Source of the DNA: Sphingobium_A sp965228065
GTDB lineage: Bacteria > Pseudomonadota > Alphaproteobacteria > Sphingomonadales > Sphingomonadaceae
Reading direction: 5' to 3'
Assembly: GCA_965228065.1 (NCBI GenBank)
Contig: OZ245788.1
Span: 3,472,001 to 3,536,000 of the forward strand
DNA: 64,000 nt
Below are positions 1 to 9,390 of the stretch, piece after piece. Numbering within the stretch: position 1 is the stretch's first letter; the number at the start of each line of letters is the position of its first letter. Position numbers and translations under genes: made by a program. Under the pieces are notes generated by a model. The model had not been told where the DNA came from. It did not search any database and worked only from the letters and a program-made list of their open reading frames with translations.

Positions 1-854
1 TGAAGGAAGCGCGCCGCATTCTGAAGGATGACGGCACATTGTGGGTGATCGGCAGCTATCACAACATCTTCCGCGTCGGCACCGCCGTGCAGGATGCGGG
101 CTATTGGATCCTCAACGACATCATCTGGCGCAAGTCGAACCCGATGCCCAATTTCAAGGGCACGCGCTTCACCAATGCACACGAGACTCTGATCTGGGCG
201 TCGAAGAGCGAGAAGGCGCGCTATACCTTCAACTATCGCGCGATGAAGACGCTGAACGACGAGCTGCAGATGCGCTCCGACTGGGAATTCCCGATCTGTG
301 GCGGTCAGGAGCGGCTGAAAAAGGGCGGCACCAAGGTGCACCCGACGCAGAAGCCCGAAGCGTTGCTGTATCGTATCCTGCTCGCCTGCACCAAGCCGGG
401 CGACGTCGTGCTCGATCCATTCTTCGGCACCGGCACCACCGGCGCGGTCGCCAAGCGGCTCGGCCGGCGCTGGATCGGCATCGACCGTGAGGGCCTGTAT
501 ATTGAAGCGGCGCAGGAGCGGATCGCAGCGGCCCTGCCGCTCGACGAATCCGCGGTGGTGACGATGCAGTCTCCGCGTGGCCAACCCAAGGTTGCCTTTG
601 GTCTGTTGGTGGAAAATGGCCTGCTGAAGCCCGGCGCCATGCTGACCGATCTGCGCCGCCGCTGGGAAGCCAAGGTGCGTGTCGACGGGTCGCTCGAGAC
701 CGGCGGCGAAAGCGGATCGATCCACAAGCTCGGCGCAACGCTGCAGGGCGCGCCATCGTGCAATGGCTGGACCTTCTGGCATTATGAGGATGGCGGCAAG
801 CTGAAGCCGATCGACACGCTGCGCCAGACGTACCTGCTGGCCACGCAGCCGTGA
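1..854 (+). CDS. ccrM: Cell-cycle DNA adenine methyltransferase CcrM (5' end outside window)
   Basis: The reading frame is open from base 3 and runs to a TGA at 852-854; the start lies upstream. The fragment (about 283 residues) carries the beta-class N6-adenine methyltransferase layout: a central WRKxNPMPN stretch, then the SAM-binding motif DPFFGTGTTG near 415-445, then a C-terminal domain of about 90 residues ending in NGWTFWHYE, which is characteristic of CcrM and binds DNA. The catalytic DPPY motif should lie in the missing N-terminal part. CcrM methylates GANTC late in the alphaproteobacterial cell cycle. The last codons overlap the folP start by 4 bases (GTGA), so the two are probably co-transcribed. 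Confidence 0.93.
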   Translation, partial: KEARRILKDDGTLWVIGSYHNIFRVGTAVQDAGYWILNDIIWRKSNPMPNFKGTRFTNAHETLIWASKSEKARYTFNYRAMKTLNDELQMRSDWEFPICGGQERLKKGGTKVHPTQKPEALLYRILLACTKPGDVVLDPFFGTGTTGAVAKRLGRRWIGIDREGLYIEAAQERIAAALPLDESAVVTMQSPRGQPKVAFGLLVENGLLKPGAMLTDLRRRWEAKVRVDGSLETGGESGSIHKLGATLQGAPSCNGWTFWHYEDGGKLKPIDTLRQTYLLATQP

Positions 855-1981
855 CGATCGCCGGGCTCCCCGCTTTGGGGAGCGACGCGAAACTGTATCT
901 GCGTCCGATCCAGTTCGTCGACAGCCCGGTTGGGCTCGACGGACGGGTCGACCGGCTGGCTGGCGGGCTCAACTGGTTCGCCGCCTATGAGCTGATCGTG
1001 GTCGAGGGCAGCAAGCGCGTTTTCGAGACGCAATTGCCGGTGGCCGGGATCGCCGACGTATTCGCGTCGTTGCACGGCCCGCTTGCCGAACGCGCTGCCG
1101 GCTTTCGCGCGCGTCTGGTTGCGCCGCGAGCGCCGCTGACCTTGGGCGAGCGGGTGATCCGTTTCGACCAGCCACAGGTTGCGGGCATCCTCAATGTCAC
1201 GCCCGACAGCTTCTCCGATGGCGGCGCCCATCTCGACGATCCTGCCGGTGCGGCCGGTGCCGGCGTGGCGATGGCCGCCGCGGGCGCGGCGCTGATCGAC
1301 ATCGGCGGGGAATCCACCCGGCCCGGCGCGGAAGCGGTGTGGGAGGGGGACGAGATTGCGCGCGTCGTGCCGGCGATCGAACGCCTCTCGCTCGCCGGAA
1401 CCGCGGTCTCGATCGACACGCGCAAGGCCGCGGTGATGGAGGCCGCGATCGCGGCCGGCGCCCATATGGTCAACGATGTCGCGGCTTTGTTGTGGGACGA
1501 TCGCGCGCTGGAGGTGGTGGCGAAGGCCGGCTGCCCGGTTGTGCTGATGCATTCGCCCGATCCCAAGGCCGGTGGCCATGGCGAGCATCGCTACGCCGAT
1601 GCGGTGATCGAGATCTATGACTGGCTGGAAGCGCGGATCGACGCCGTCGTTGCCGCTGGTGTGTCGCGTGAGAAGATCCTGGTCGATCCTGGCATCGGCT
1701 TCGGCAAGACCGTCCAGATCAACCTGCAGCTGATCAACGCGCTCGCGCTGTTCCAGGGGCTGGGGTGTCCGCTGATGCTCGGCGTCAGCCGCAAGCGGAT
1801 GGTCGGCGCTCTTTCCGGCGAGGCACCGGCGGATAAGCGTCTTCCGGGTTCTCTCGCGCTTGCGCTGCGCGGCGTGGATCTGGGTGCGCAGATTCTGCGC
1901 GTGCATGACGTTGCGGAAACCGTGCAGGCGCTACGGATATGGCGAGGGATGCGCGATGCGGCGATGATGCCGCGATTATAG
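851..1981 (+). CDS. folP: Dihydropteroate synthase
   Basis: Makes 7,8-dihydropteroate from hydroxymethyl-dihydropterin pyrophosphate and p-aminobenzoate in folate synthesis, in the cytoplasm. Of 376 residues, about 112-125 hold the signature GILNVTPDSFSDGG; the STRPGA loop, GIGFGKT and SRKRMVG motifs follow in order. The first ~105 residues are an extension compared with the ~280-residue E. coli enzyme; similar extensions occur in other alphaproteobacteria. The GTG start at 851 is chosen because it overlaps the ccrM stop by 4 bases and leaves the frame intact; no nearer ATG keeps the whole domain. Confidence 0.93.
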   Translation: MTIAGLPALGSDAKLYLRPIQFVDSPVGLDGRVDRLAGGLNWFAAYELIVVEGSKRVFETQLPVAGIADVFASLHGPLAERAAGFRARLVAPRAPLTLGERVIRFDQPQVAGILNVTPDSFSDGGAHLDDPAGAAGAGVAMAAAGAALIDIGGESTRPGAEAVWEGDEIARVVPAIERLSLAGTAVSIDTRKAAVMEAAIAAGAHMVNDVAALLWDDRALEVVAKAGCPVVLMHSPDPKAGGHGEHRYADAVIEIYDWLEARIDAVVAAGVSREKILVDPGIGFGKTVQINLQLINALALFQGLGCPLMLGVSRKRMVGALSGEAPADKRLPGSLALALRGVDLGAQILRVHDVAETVQALRIWRGMRDAAMMPRL

Positions 1982-2052
1982 GCGGAATTGCGGATCCAGC
2001 GCACGGCGAGGCATTTCACTTGGAAAAAGTGACGGTCCGTCATGTTTCAACG

Positions 2053-5000
2053 TCAGATCGTCGTAACTCTCCGATATTTGCCGCTGACGATGAATAGTCG
2101 GCCGTGATTGTCGCCGAACAGGACGACACCGGGCGAGGGCCTCGCTTTCCGTCCAGCGTTGGGCAAGCCGGAACAGCCTCGGGCGAGGCAGGTCAATTGA
2201 GTCTGTTGCCCATGTCGTAGCGTCATGATCGAAGGATGCTGGACCGAATCGACCACGGACGTGTCGATCTGCACGGGCACAATGCCCTCCTCGTCATTCG
2301 CGGATTCAATCGTACGAACATATGAACGGCCGAAATCGAGAGGCTGGAAGCGGTCGACCTCGTCGATGCCGGCTGCTGAGATGGCCGCGTAATAGCTTTG
2401 CGCCCGCCTCTCCTCCATCTCGCTCCACGGCATGATGCGCATCCACTGTTTCGGATCATGGGTTGATCCGATCGTGGCCTTATCCCAATGCCAGTCGCCA
2501 GGTGGTATGACGCCTTCATCCTTTACAGGCTGGGCGGGCATGCAGATGCTCGTCGTCAACTCACCAGATGGGCGCAGCGACCATAGTTCGACGATGCCAT
2601 ATCGGTCGTGGCTGACGTCCCGTGTCAGCCAGCATGTTGCGTGCTGATAATGTGCAAATACCACCACATTCAGCCGATCCGTCAGTGCACATGACCACAG
2701 AAATTCGATCTCTGGCGTTGGCATGCACAATTTTGCCAGGTCCAACGCGCCAATCTTGCCGCCGATCTGCACCAGCCATTGGCTTTCCGACGTGATGTCG
2801 TGATGCGCTATAAGGTCGATATTGCCGATGAAATTGAACATGCGATCACGACTTGAAAAGCGCGTCAGCGAGCGTGTGCCGTCGCGCTGCGCCTGAATCA
2901 CGATGGCATTGGGACTGGAGCCGATTGAGACAAGCCCAACAACGTCGCTGATATTCTGTCGCCAGAGTGCAGTGCCGCTGCCATCGAGCAATTCGAGCAA
3001 TCTGCTTTCGCGCCAGACAAGCATATGGCCATTGCTCAGCAGACATGCGTGTTTGATCGCCGGCCGTGTCGTCGTCGCGGATGGTATATGCCATTCGGGT
3101 TTGGCCGGGATGGGCGCCGAATGCAGTTTCGACAATTTCCGGACGTCGGTTGCCATGACTTGCAGGTTGGCTTTCGCCAGAAGCGCGTGAACGATCTGGA
3201 GGTCATTTTCGCTCAGACCGTTCGACGCAAGCTCGATCAACGATCGGGCGAAGGTCTCGATGACCGGCAAGGCTGGGCCGCGCCAGAAGGCAGCTTGTTC
3301 GATGCTTTCGGTATTTGCGATCCGCATCAACGCATTGAGCAGATCAAGCAGCGTGTCCCGCGCATCGGGTACGTCGCCGCGCAGCATGATCTGCAACCAT
3401 TCCAGCACAGCTGGAAACGGCCCGGAGCCGTTGATTGACGGCATATAAGGAAAGGATTCCAGTCCGCGCGGGGAAATATCGTCCGCCGTCCATGACGCAC
3501 TGGTCAGCGTACGCACCATCAACTCGGTATCGAAACCATCACCGGCAGTATCGTGCAGAGCCAGTTCGATCCAGTCGCGGCGCAATGCGAGCAGGGCCGG
3601 ATCGACGTCCTTCGTCGTGGTCAAATGATCGGTAACCTGCAGCGCCCGTAACGGCTGCCCCGTTGCCAACAACATGTCGGTCCACGCTCTGATGACATAG
3701 GCGTGATAGTCGTGCCCCTTGTCGCGGCTATCCTCCGCGAGCTCCTCGAAACAGTCGGCACGCTTCGCCAGTGCCAATGCCGTGCTCAACTCACCTGCCT
3801 TGAAGAACAGGCGGATTGCCATCGACGGGTCGAGCCGTGCGTCCAATGCGAGCTTCGCACCGTCGCGATAGAGTTCTCCGGCCTCGAGTGTCAGCACCGC
3901 CCCACGATGGTCGCCAAGCAACTGAGAGCGGATATAGGCGGCGCGGTGGAAGTCGCCCTGACGTTCAAGTTGATCGGCGAGTTGACGATAGCGACCGTTG
4001 AGCGAGAGGAAGGCGGCATCGCCCATGATCGGCATTGTGAAGTTGGGCGATGCCAGGTCGAAGTCCAGCGTGGAGCGCCGGCCGGGCAATCGATTGGGGT
4101 AACGTATCCGCGATTTTTCACCGAGCTTGCCGCCGCCCAACCGCAACGCCAGTTTCAGTGCGCCATCGATGTCGTTGGCGGCGATCATCCGTTCGACGAG
4201 GTCGATACGCGCGTTGAATTGCTTCCTGAGCGGATCTCCAAGCGGCGTATGCCAGCGCAACCAGCCCATGATGCTGGACAGCAGGCCGGGCCCATTGGCA
4301 GATGCCGGCGGACTGCCCGGGGTGCCGTTACCCTCTCCGGTTTCGCCGAACAGCCGGCTGCTGAACAGACGATCGCGCATATCCCGCAGGATCGCAGCCG
4401 GCGTCATCCGGTCATGTTGGTCGTGAAGATCCGCGGTCATGCCGGACAATCGGTCGCCGACCTTGTTGTCGATGGGCACGGCGGCGTGCGACACGCGCGC
4501 GATGCCGTCCGCGAGGGGCCCCCGTCCGGCCATCATTGCCGGCGTCGCCTGGGTACTGGTCCGGTCCGCGGCCGGTGGGGTCGGAGAATGGATGTCGAGG
4601 CGCGGCATATCCCACAATGTTGCGATCGAGAGCGGTGCGAGCGTATCGATCGCGATCCGGTGCAAGCGTCCGCCCCACCATAGTTCGATGCGGCGGAAGA
4701 TGGCGTGGGTATCCAGCCGCGATGGATCCGTGTGCTCCTCCTGCTCCATGGCGAAACTGCGGAGCGTGAATGTTCCCGATGCCGCCAGGGGAAGCGCATC
4801 CGGCCATGCGTCGCCATCGACCTGCATGGGATGCAGGAACGTGACCAGCAGTAGCTGCATATCCCCCGAGGTATCGATCAATCCGCATCGGATTTCGCGG
4901 ATATTGTCGCGCAGCGCCCGCAGCGATGACCGCGGGGCACCAGATCGCTGGACGAAGGCCATGCCGCTGCATCGCGCAGTTGCCGACAATGTCGGGCAGG

Positions 5001-5061
5001 TCGGGAAATCGCGATCGATCAGCCGATCGACGCGTTTTGCGGTGTAGCTTTCTTCACGCAT
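2053..5061 (-). CDS. Large MoxR-system partner with C-terminal beta-propeller-like region (bpX6-like)
   Basis: Last gene of the MoxR operon; about 1002 residues from an ATG at 5061 that overlaps the upstream stop by 8 bases (ATGCGTGA). An earlier in-frame ATG at 5256 lies inside the upstream gene and is less likely. The N-terminal ~200 residues are a mixed domain with paired tryptophans (ELWWGG). The middle (~300-560) is helical and repeat-like, with TPR-style pairs around YRQLADQLERQGDFHRAAYI and DGAKLALDARLDPSMAIRLF. The C-terminal third is beta-rich with propeller-like blades (LSNGHMLVWRE, LLDGSGTALWRQ, GVVLFGDNHGRLFIVSG). This order fits the bpX6-type component of MoxR-vWA-beta-propeller systems; that assignment is recall, not a search. 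No signal peptide or membrane segment, so probably cytoplasmic. Confidence 0.6.
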   Translation of the reverse strand: MREESYTAKRVDRLIDRDFPTCPTLSATARCSGMAFVQRSGAPRSSLRALRDNIREIRCGLIDTSGDMQLLLVTFLHPMQVDGDAWPDALPLAASGTFTLRSFAMEQEEHTDPSRLDTHAIFRRIELWWGGRLHRIAIDTLAPLSIATLWDMPRLDIHSPTPPAADRTSTQATPAMMAGRGPLADGIARVSHAAVPIDNKVGDRLSGMTADLHDQHDRMTPAAILRDMRDRLFSSRLFGETGEGNGTPGSPPASANGPGLLSSIMGWLRWHTPLGDPLRKQFNARIDLVERMIAANDIDGALKLALRLGGGKLGEKSRIRYPNRLPGRRSTLDFDLASPNFTMPIMGDAAFLSLNGRYRQLADQLERQGDFHRAAYIRSQLLGDHRGAVLTLEAGELYRDGAKLALDARLDPSMAIRLFFKAGELSTALALAKRADCFEELAEDSRDKGHDYHAYVIRAWTDMLLATGQPLRALQVTDHLTTTKDVDPALLALRRDWIELALHDTAGDGFDTELMVRTLTSASWTADDISPRGLESFPYMPSINGSGPFPAVLEWLQIMLRGDVPDARDTLLDLLNALMRIANTESIEQAAFWRGPALPVIETFARSLIELASNGLSENDLQIVHALLAKANLQVMATDVRKLSKLHSAPIPAKPEWHIPSATTTRPAIKHACLLSNGHMLVWRESRLLELLDGSGTALWRQNISDVVGLVSIGSSPNAIVIQAQRDGTRSLTRFSSRDRMFNFIGNIDLIAHHDITSESQWLVQIGGKIGALDLAKLCMPTPEIEFLWSCALTDRLNVVVFAHYQHATCWLTRDVSHDRYGIVELWSLRPSGELTTSICMPAQPVKDEGVIPPGDWHWDKATIGSTHDPKQWMRIMPWSEMEERRAQSYYAAISAAGIDEVDRFQPLDFGRSYVRTIESANDEEGIVPVQIDTSVVDSVQHPSIMTLRHGQQTQLTCLARGCSGLPNAGRKARPSPGVVLFGDNHGRLFIVSGKYRRVTTI

Positions 5062-7030
5062 CCAGCGTCGCCAGATCGATCCGAACCGCGTCGGCGAGTA
5101 ACTCGTCGATCTCGAAGCGCGTACATTCATATTGGCCGGAATTACGGCGCTTGTAATGAAGCAGCGCGCATGGCTCGCCATCCGCGTCCGCGGACAGAGC
5201 CCAGACGCCATCATCCGCGACCTGGATCTTGACGATGGACAGGGCATCGTCGCCAAGTTTCAACAGCGGTTGCTTGCCGGCTTCTTCGCGCTCGCCGTAG
5301 CGGACCGAACGGATTGTGCCGTTGCCGCCATATCGCGCATCCGACCATATGCGTGCTGTGACATGCGTGCCGTTATTGTTGCCTGTCAGCAGCGTTTCAT
5401 GCGCTTCAAGTTGAATCTCCGCGCTTTCGCCAGCCACGGCATCCTTCATTTTCGGCGGAAATCGCCATTGGCCAGGTGCAACGCTGTACGCCAGGCTCCG
5501 TTCGCTGCCGGAAAGAAATATCTCCCGAATATGGTCGGGAACAAGAGGCGGGACCACATAGTCATCGACGTGCTTTGCGCGGTTCTTCAGCATTCGCAGG
5601 ATCGTGGTGTCATTCTCCGCAATCTTCACAATGCGATATGCGCCGACCGCGAGCAGGGTTTTGGGCGTTTTGCGCAGCGGCGAGAAATGGACGGCTCTGT
5701 CGAGATGATCGAATGTCAGCTCGAATGCATCTCCCGACGCCGAATAGAATTCCACGCTCCCGTCCAGATTGAGCGGCGGGATGGCATAGCGGCTGCGGTT
5801 GCGGAAAAGCTGTCTGGACGTCGCTTGTTTTCGGTGCTGACGAACCGGAATCGGCGTTTGCCGGGCAGACAGTCGAAACTGGCCGTAGGTCAGTGTTTCC
5901 CACCCATCGCGATCGGAATGGACGATGATCGACAGCAGGTCATCGACTTTGATTCCGACGAGAATGACGGTCTTGGATAGGGGAACGAACCATTTCTGCG
6001 CGAAACCGCGCTTGGCAGCGGACAACAATATCAGCACGCCGTCGGTCAGTCGCACGATCTTCAGCTGGGTTCGGGGGATCGAGAGATATTCGGTTTCCCA
6101 TCCCGTCTGCACAGCGCGCGCCTTGCCGGCCGGCAAGGCAGGCGACGTCGGCTTCAATGGCCGGAACGGGTCGGAGAGCGCCGACAGGCATATCCGGTCG
6201 TCGGGAAAGGTGACCTCTGCCTTTTGGTGTTCCCTGCCGCCTTGACGGAGCAGGAGTTGTGCCGATCGCGGTTCGTCGGGGCGAGGCGAAAGAAGCGCGA
6301 AGGACAGTATATTGTCCGCATCGTCGAACGCGGCTGCGATCCCATGATCCGACCGCGCGGCACGCCCTCTCGCCGTCGCGCCGATGGTCCAGTCGACATG
6401 ATCGATCTTGTCCGGCCGAAGTGGATCGGTCTCGACCTGTCCCCAGGCATGTCGTGCCGCGGCAACGTCATCGGGCGACATTTCCCGGTAACTGGCGGCG
6501 CGCAGGAAGCGTTTGATCGTATTGACCGAGATTTCGTCGAACCAGACGGGCCCGTCGGCTCGCGGCATAAAGCACCAATGAAACGTCGCGCCACGCTGCC
6601 ATGCGACACGCGCCATGAAGAAGATCGTGGCGAGGCAGATCAGACGCCCATGCCCAAGTACACCGGGACCCATGGATATCATCGCGCGATATACCGATCT
6701 GATCCCGGGATCGGCGAACTGCTTGTCGAGATAAATGGTTTCCGACTCGACCAGTCTGCGTAGAAACTCCAGCGGAGCATGGCTGCGCATCAGCAACTCG
6801 CTCTGCAATATATGGGAGATATCTCCACGCATCGTCAGGCCACCCAGGCCTTCGAATTCCCCCTGCTGCGCCATCTCATGGCGGTCGACGGTTCGGAATG
6901 CGCGCTCGAACTGTGCCAATTGCCCGTGCAGGACTTTTTGCAATGGCTCGGACAAGCGCTCCAACACCGGCAGAAATGGCGCATAGGCTTCGGGAAACCC
7001 GTCATCCGGTGGCGTGACGGGAAGATTCAA
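5054..7030 (-). CDS. MoxR-system middle protein: degenerate vWA-like domain plus beta-rich region (bpX1-like)
   Basis: About 658 residues. The frame is open further upstream, but the best start is a TTG at 7030-7028 that overlaps the preceding TGA by 4 bases (TTGA), with GGGA about 8 bases ahead. Residues ~110-190 read like a von Willebrand A fold: a strand (VYRAMISM), a loop where the metal-binding DxSxS should be (GPGVLGHG), then a helix-strand pair (CLATIFFMARVAWQRGATFH). The DxSxS motif itself is absent. The rest is beta-rich with blade-like repeats (LTDGVLILLSA; DDGVWALSADADGEPCALLHY). Position between the MoxR gene and the propeller gene supports the ternary-system assignment. Confidence is good for the gene, moderate for the domain reading. 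Confidence 0.6.
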   Translation of the reverse strand: MNLPVTPPDDGFPEAYAPFLPVLERLSEPLQKVLHGQLAQFERAFRTVDRHEMAQQGEFEGLGGLTMRGDISHILQSELLMRSHAPLEFLRRLVESETIYLDKQFADPGIRSVYRAMISMGPGVLGHGRLICLATIFFMARVAWQRGATFHWCFMPRADGPVWFDEISVNTIKRFLRAASYREMSPDDVAAARHAWGQVETDPLRPDKIDHVDWTIGATARGRAARSDHGIAAAFDDADNILSFALLSPRPDEPRSAQLLLRQGGREHQKAEVTFPDDRICLSALSDPFRPLKPTSPALPAGKARAVQTGWETEYLSIPRTQLKIVRLTDGVLILLSAAKRGFAQKWFVPLSKTVILVGIKVDDLLSIIVHSDRDGWETLTYGQFRLSARQTPIPVRQHRKQATSRQLFRNRSRYAIPPLNLDGSVEFYSASGDAFELTFDHLDRAVHFSPLRKTPKTLLAVGAYRIVKIAENDTTILRMLKNRAKHVDDYVVPPLVPDHIREIFLSGSERSLAYSVAPGQWRFPPKMKDAVAGESAEIQLEAHETLLTGNNNGTHVTARIWSDARYGGNGTIRSVRYGEREEAGKQPLLKLGDDALSIVKIQVADDGVWALSADADGEPCALLHYKRRNSGQYECTRFEIDELLADAVRIDLATLDA

Positions 7031-7500
7031 TGGTCGCTCCCGGGTAGACCACGGCCACTTGTCGGCGCGCCAACAGGTCTCGGATGCCTGATCAGGTAGA
7101 TATCGGCATGATCGGTGCAGTCTTCGATATCTGAGACCGGGTGTCCGAAACGTGGCACGATGATCGCCGGAGAGGTCATTGCAAAGCGATCGCACATCGC
7201 CGCAATCAGTTCTGCCTGGGCATGGTCCGGCACGGCGAATCGTATCCCGACCGGTAGCCACCAACCAGGCACCATCGCGTACAACGCCGTCGCGTCGGGC
7301 AGGCGCGGCAATAGTGTTTCCGTTCCGCCGTCGAGAGCGGCGGCGAATATCGCCACCCAGCTTTCACCTTGCTCGATCGTCAGCGACGCGAATAATCCGG
7401 ATTTGCGCGATAGGACTGTCGTAACGCGTTCGGGAGCGTCCGGACCGATGACGATCAGGGCGTCGACCTCCTGCACCGGATCGGTGCGGCACCAGCGCAT
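7027..7500 (-). CDS. Small MoxR-operon protein (bpX0-like)
   Basis: 157 residues; its ATG shares one base with the MoxR stop (TGATG) and its TGA overlaps the next TTG start, so translation is likely coupled. It is an alternating alpha/beta protein without signal peptide or membrane segment (DALIVIGPDAPERVTTVL, then WVAIFAAALDG). By position and size it matches the small bpX0-type component found directly after MoxR in ternary systems. I do not recognise catalytic residues. The family name is an inference from gene order. Confidence 0.55.
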   Translation of the reverse strand: MRWCRTDPVQEVDALIVIGPDAPERVTTVLSRKSGLFASLTIEQGESWVAIFAAALDGGTETLLPRLPDATALYAMVPGWWLPVGIRFAVPDHAQAELIAAMCDRFAMTSPAIIVPRFGHPVSDIEDCTDHADIYLIRHPRPVGAPTSGRGLPGSDH

Positions 7501-8738
7501 CAGCCTGGACCGTCTACGGCGTCCATGGTCCGGCTGACCGCGATTCCCCGATCACCGTTCTCGCTGCTGACGGCCGTCGACGCGAGGGTGGTCTCGATGC
7601 TGGCGCGAAGTGCGCCCAATGGCTGCGGCAAAGTCTGGTTGTTGAACGCGGCATCGATCCGCGTCAGCATTGTCTCCAACCGAACCAGCCAGATTTCGTA
7701 CAACGGATCGTCTGTTTGCGCGGGGCGGCCGTCAAGCAATGACGTCGCCTGTTCGGTAAGGGCGGCCGCATGGGCGGTCGGGCCATAGGTCGCTTTGGCA
7801 ACGCTCTTCGAAAGTACCGGGTTTTGGCTGTGCTTCAGCTCGACATGCAAGAGTTCGCGCACCTGCTCCTGTTGAGCTTTCGACTGGATCAGATAGGTGA
7901 TCGGCCACATATCCTCGGGCCCGGCCGCCTTGTTACCGCGCAGCAGCGCCGCCGCGGCAATCAGTTTTTGACCCTTGACGATCTTGCGGTCCGATAATGC
8001 GATCCCGACCAGCCGCAGTTTTCTGACGATATGCGCATAGGCGTCAAGGATAAGATCCATGTCGATGGCGAGCATCGCATCGTGAAGCTTGGATATCAGC
8101 GACTTGTCGATGGGCGCAACCGGCACAACGCTGCCCATGGACTGGCGCCAGCCAGTGGCAAGCAGCTCCGGGAGTTCGTGTTCGCCGACCGGATCCACAT
8201 ACATGGTCACAAGAAACCGATCCGCGAACGCGGCGAGTTGCGAATCCTCTGGCATCGCATTCGACGCGGCAACACAGGAGATGAGCGGCGTTGTCACGCT
8301 GTACTGACCACGCCGATAGGTGCGTTCGTTCAGGATCTTCAGAAGCGAATTGAGAATTGCGGTCGACCCCAGAAAGATCTCATCGAGAAAAGCGACTTCG
8401 GCTTCTGGCAACATTCCGTTGGTGACCGGCTTGATCTGTCCGTCTTTAAGCGCATTGAGATCGAGAGCGCCGAACAGTTCCGATGGCTCGGTGAACCGGC
8501 CGATCAGATATTCGAACGCGGTTGCGTCGATTGTCTTCGCGATCGCCTGGACGACTGCTGATTTTCCGGTTCCGGGCGGCCCGATCAACAGTACATGTTC
8601 GCGCGTGATGAGGCCAAGCACGATCAGCTCGAGCAGTGCGCGGCGCGCGACGAATTGCATGCTGAGCGCGTCGAGGTGCGCGTTGATCTGTTGCAGGGCA
8701 GCCGTGATATCGTCGGTGCCGTCCGTCTGAACTTGCAT
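7500..8738 (-). CDS. MoxR-family AAA+ ATPase of a ternary system
   Basis: 412 residues from an ATG at 8738 with a strong AGGAAG ribosome site; an upstream in-frame start at 8816 has none. Walker A GPPGTGKS is at ~53-60, the MoxR-typical SELFG at ~86-90, Walker B VAFLDEIF at ~115-122, sensor-1 Asn ~160 and an arginine-finger candidate in FADRF ~174. MoxR/RavA ATPases form rings that remodel client proteins, usually with a vWA-domain partner. It is the first gene of a four-gene overlapping operon, so its clients are probably the downstream products. No transposase or toxin gene lies nearby. Confidence 0.88.
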   Translation of the reverse strand: MQVQTDGTDDITAALQQINAHLDALSMQFVARRALLELIVLGLITREHVLLIGPPGTGKSAVVQAIAKTIDATAFEYLIGRFTEPSELFGALDLNALKDGQIKPVTNGMLPEAEVAFLDEIFLGSTAILNSLLKILNERTYRRGQYSVTTPLISCVAASNAMPEDSQLAAFADRFLVTMYVDPVGEHELPELLATGWRQSMGSVVPVAPIDKSLISKLHDAMLAIDMDLILDAYAHIVRKLRLVGIALSDRKIVKGQKLIAAAALLRGNKAAGPEDMWPITYLIQSKAQQEQVRELLHVELKHSQNPVLSKSVAKATYGPTAHAAALTEQATSLLDGRPAQTDDPLYEIWLVRLETMLTRIDAAFNNQTLPQPLGALRASIETTLASTAVSSENGDRGIAVSRTMDAVDGPG

Positions 8739-9006
8739 TGTCTTCCTATTCTTGCCGCCGCTGATCATGCGCATCGACGGGTTTTCCAGGCGAGTGGCTT
8801 CACGGTCCGGTTGCACCGTATCCCACCAGTATCAGGAAGCAATATTCATCTTGGCAGGTGATTGGTGCATCCGCCCGCGCGAACGGGCGAATGCACTATG
8901 TCGCCGTGGCAGGCTTGATGTGTGAGCGCGAGATCGCGAACCGCGCGGGATAGGGAGACATTCGGTGACGCCCGTGATCCTGCGGCGCGTGACGAGGTTG
9001 AGACTC

Positions 9007-9207
9007 TTACCCCTTTGGCGTGACCCAGACCGAAACCGGCACCACGAATTTGCCCGGCTCGGGCTTGCCCACATCGACGCGATCGGCGGTTACCAACTCG
9101 CCGGTCTCCAGGTTGAATGAAACCCAGGGTTTCGGCATGCGGCCGAACTTCATCTTCTGGATGGGCAGGCCAGTGGCCGTGTTCATGATGGTGGCAATGA
9201 TACTCAT
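9007..9207 (-). CDS. Small protein of unknown function
   Basis: 66 residues from an ATG at 9207 (a longer frame starts at 9267 with a low-complexity Arg-rich lead, judged non-coding). The composition is protein-like: conserved-looking WVSFNLETGELV and KFVVPVSVWVTPKG, with no membrane segment. The ribosome site is weak. It stands alone between the MoxR operon and chrA. I do not recognise it; it may be a small beta-barrel-like protein, but this is only an impression. Confidence 0.4.
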   Translation of the reverse strand: MSIIATIMNTATGLPIQKMKFGRMPKPWVSFNLETGELVTADRVDVGKPEPGKFVVPVSVWVTPKG

Positions 9208-9390
9208 CGGGCGCCGATAGCGAGGAGCGGGCCGGCATGTCCAGCGCGCTTCGACACGCCGGACCAACCCGCATGGTGCAGCGTTGGCGTTATGCCGTCG
9301 CGCCGCCCCGCCAGGCCCATGCGTAGCAGGTGATGGACCGGCTCGGCGTCACTTCGAGCGCGCCGGAAAACAGGTAAAGCGGGGGACAGA

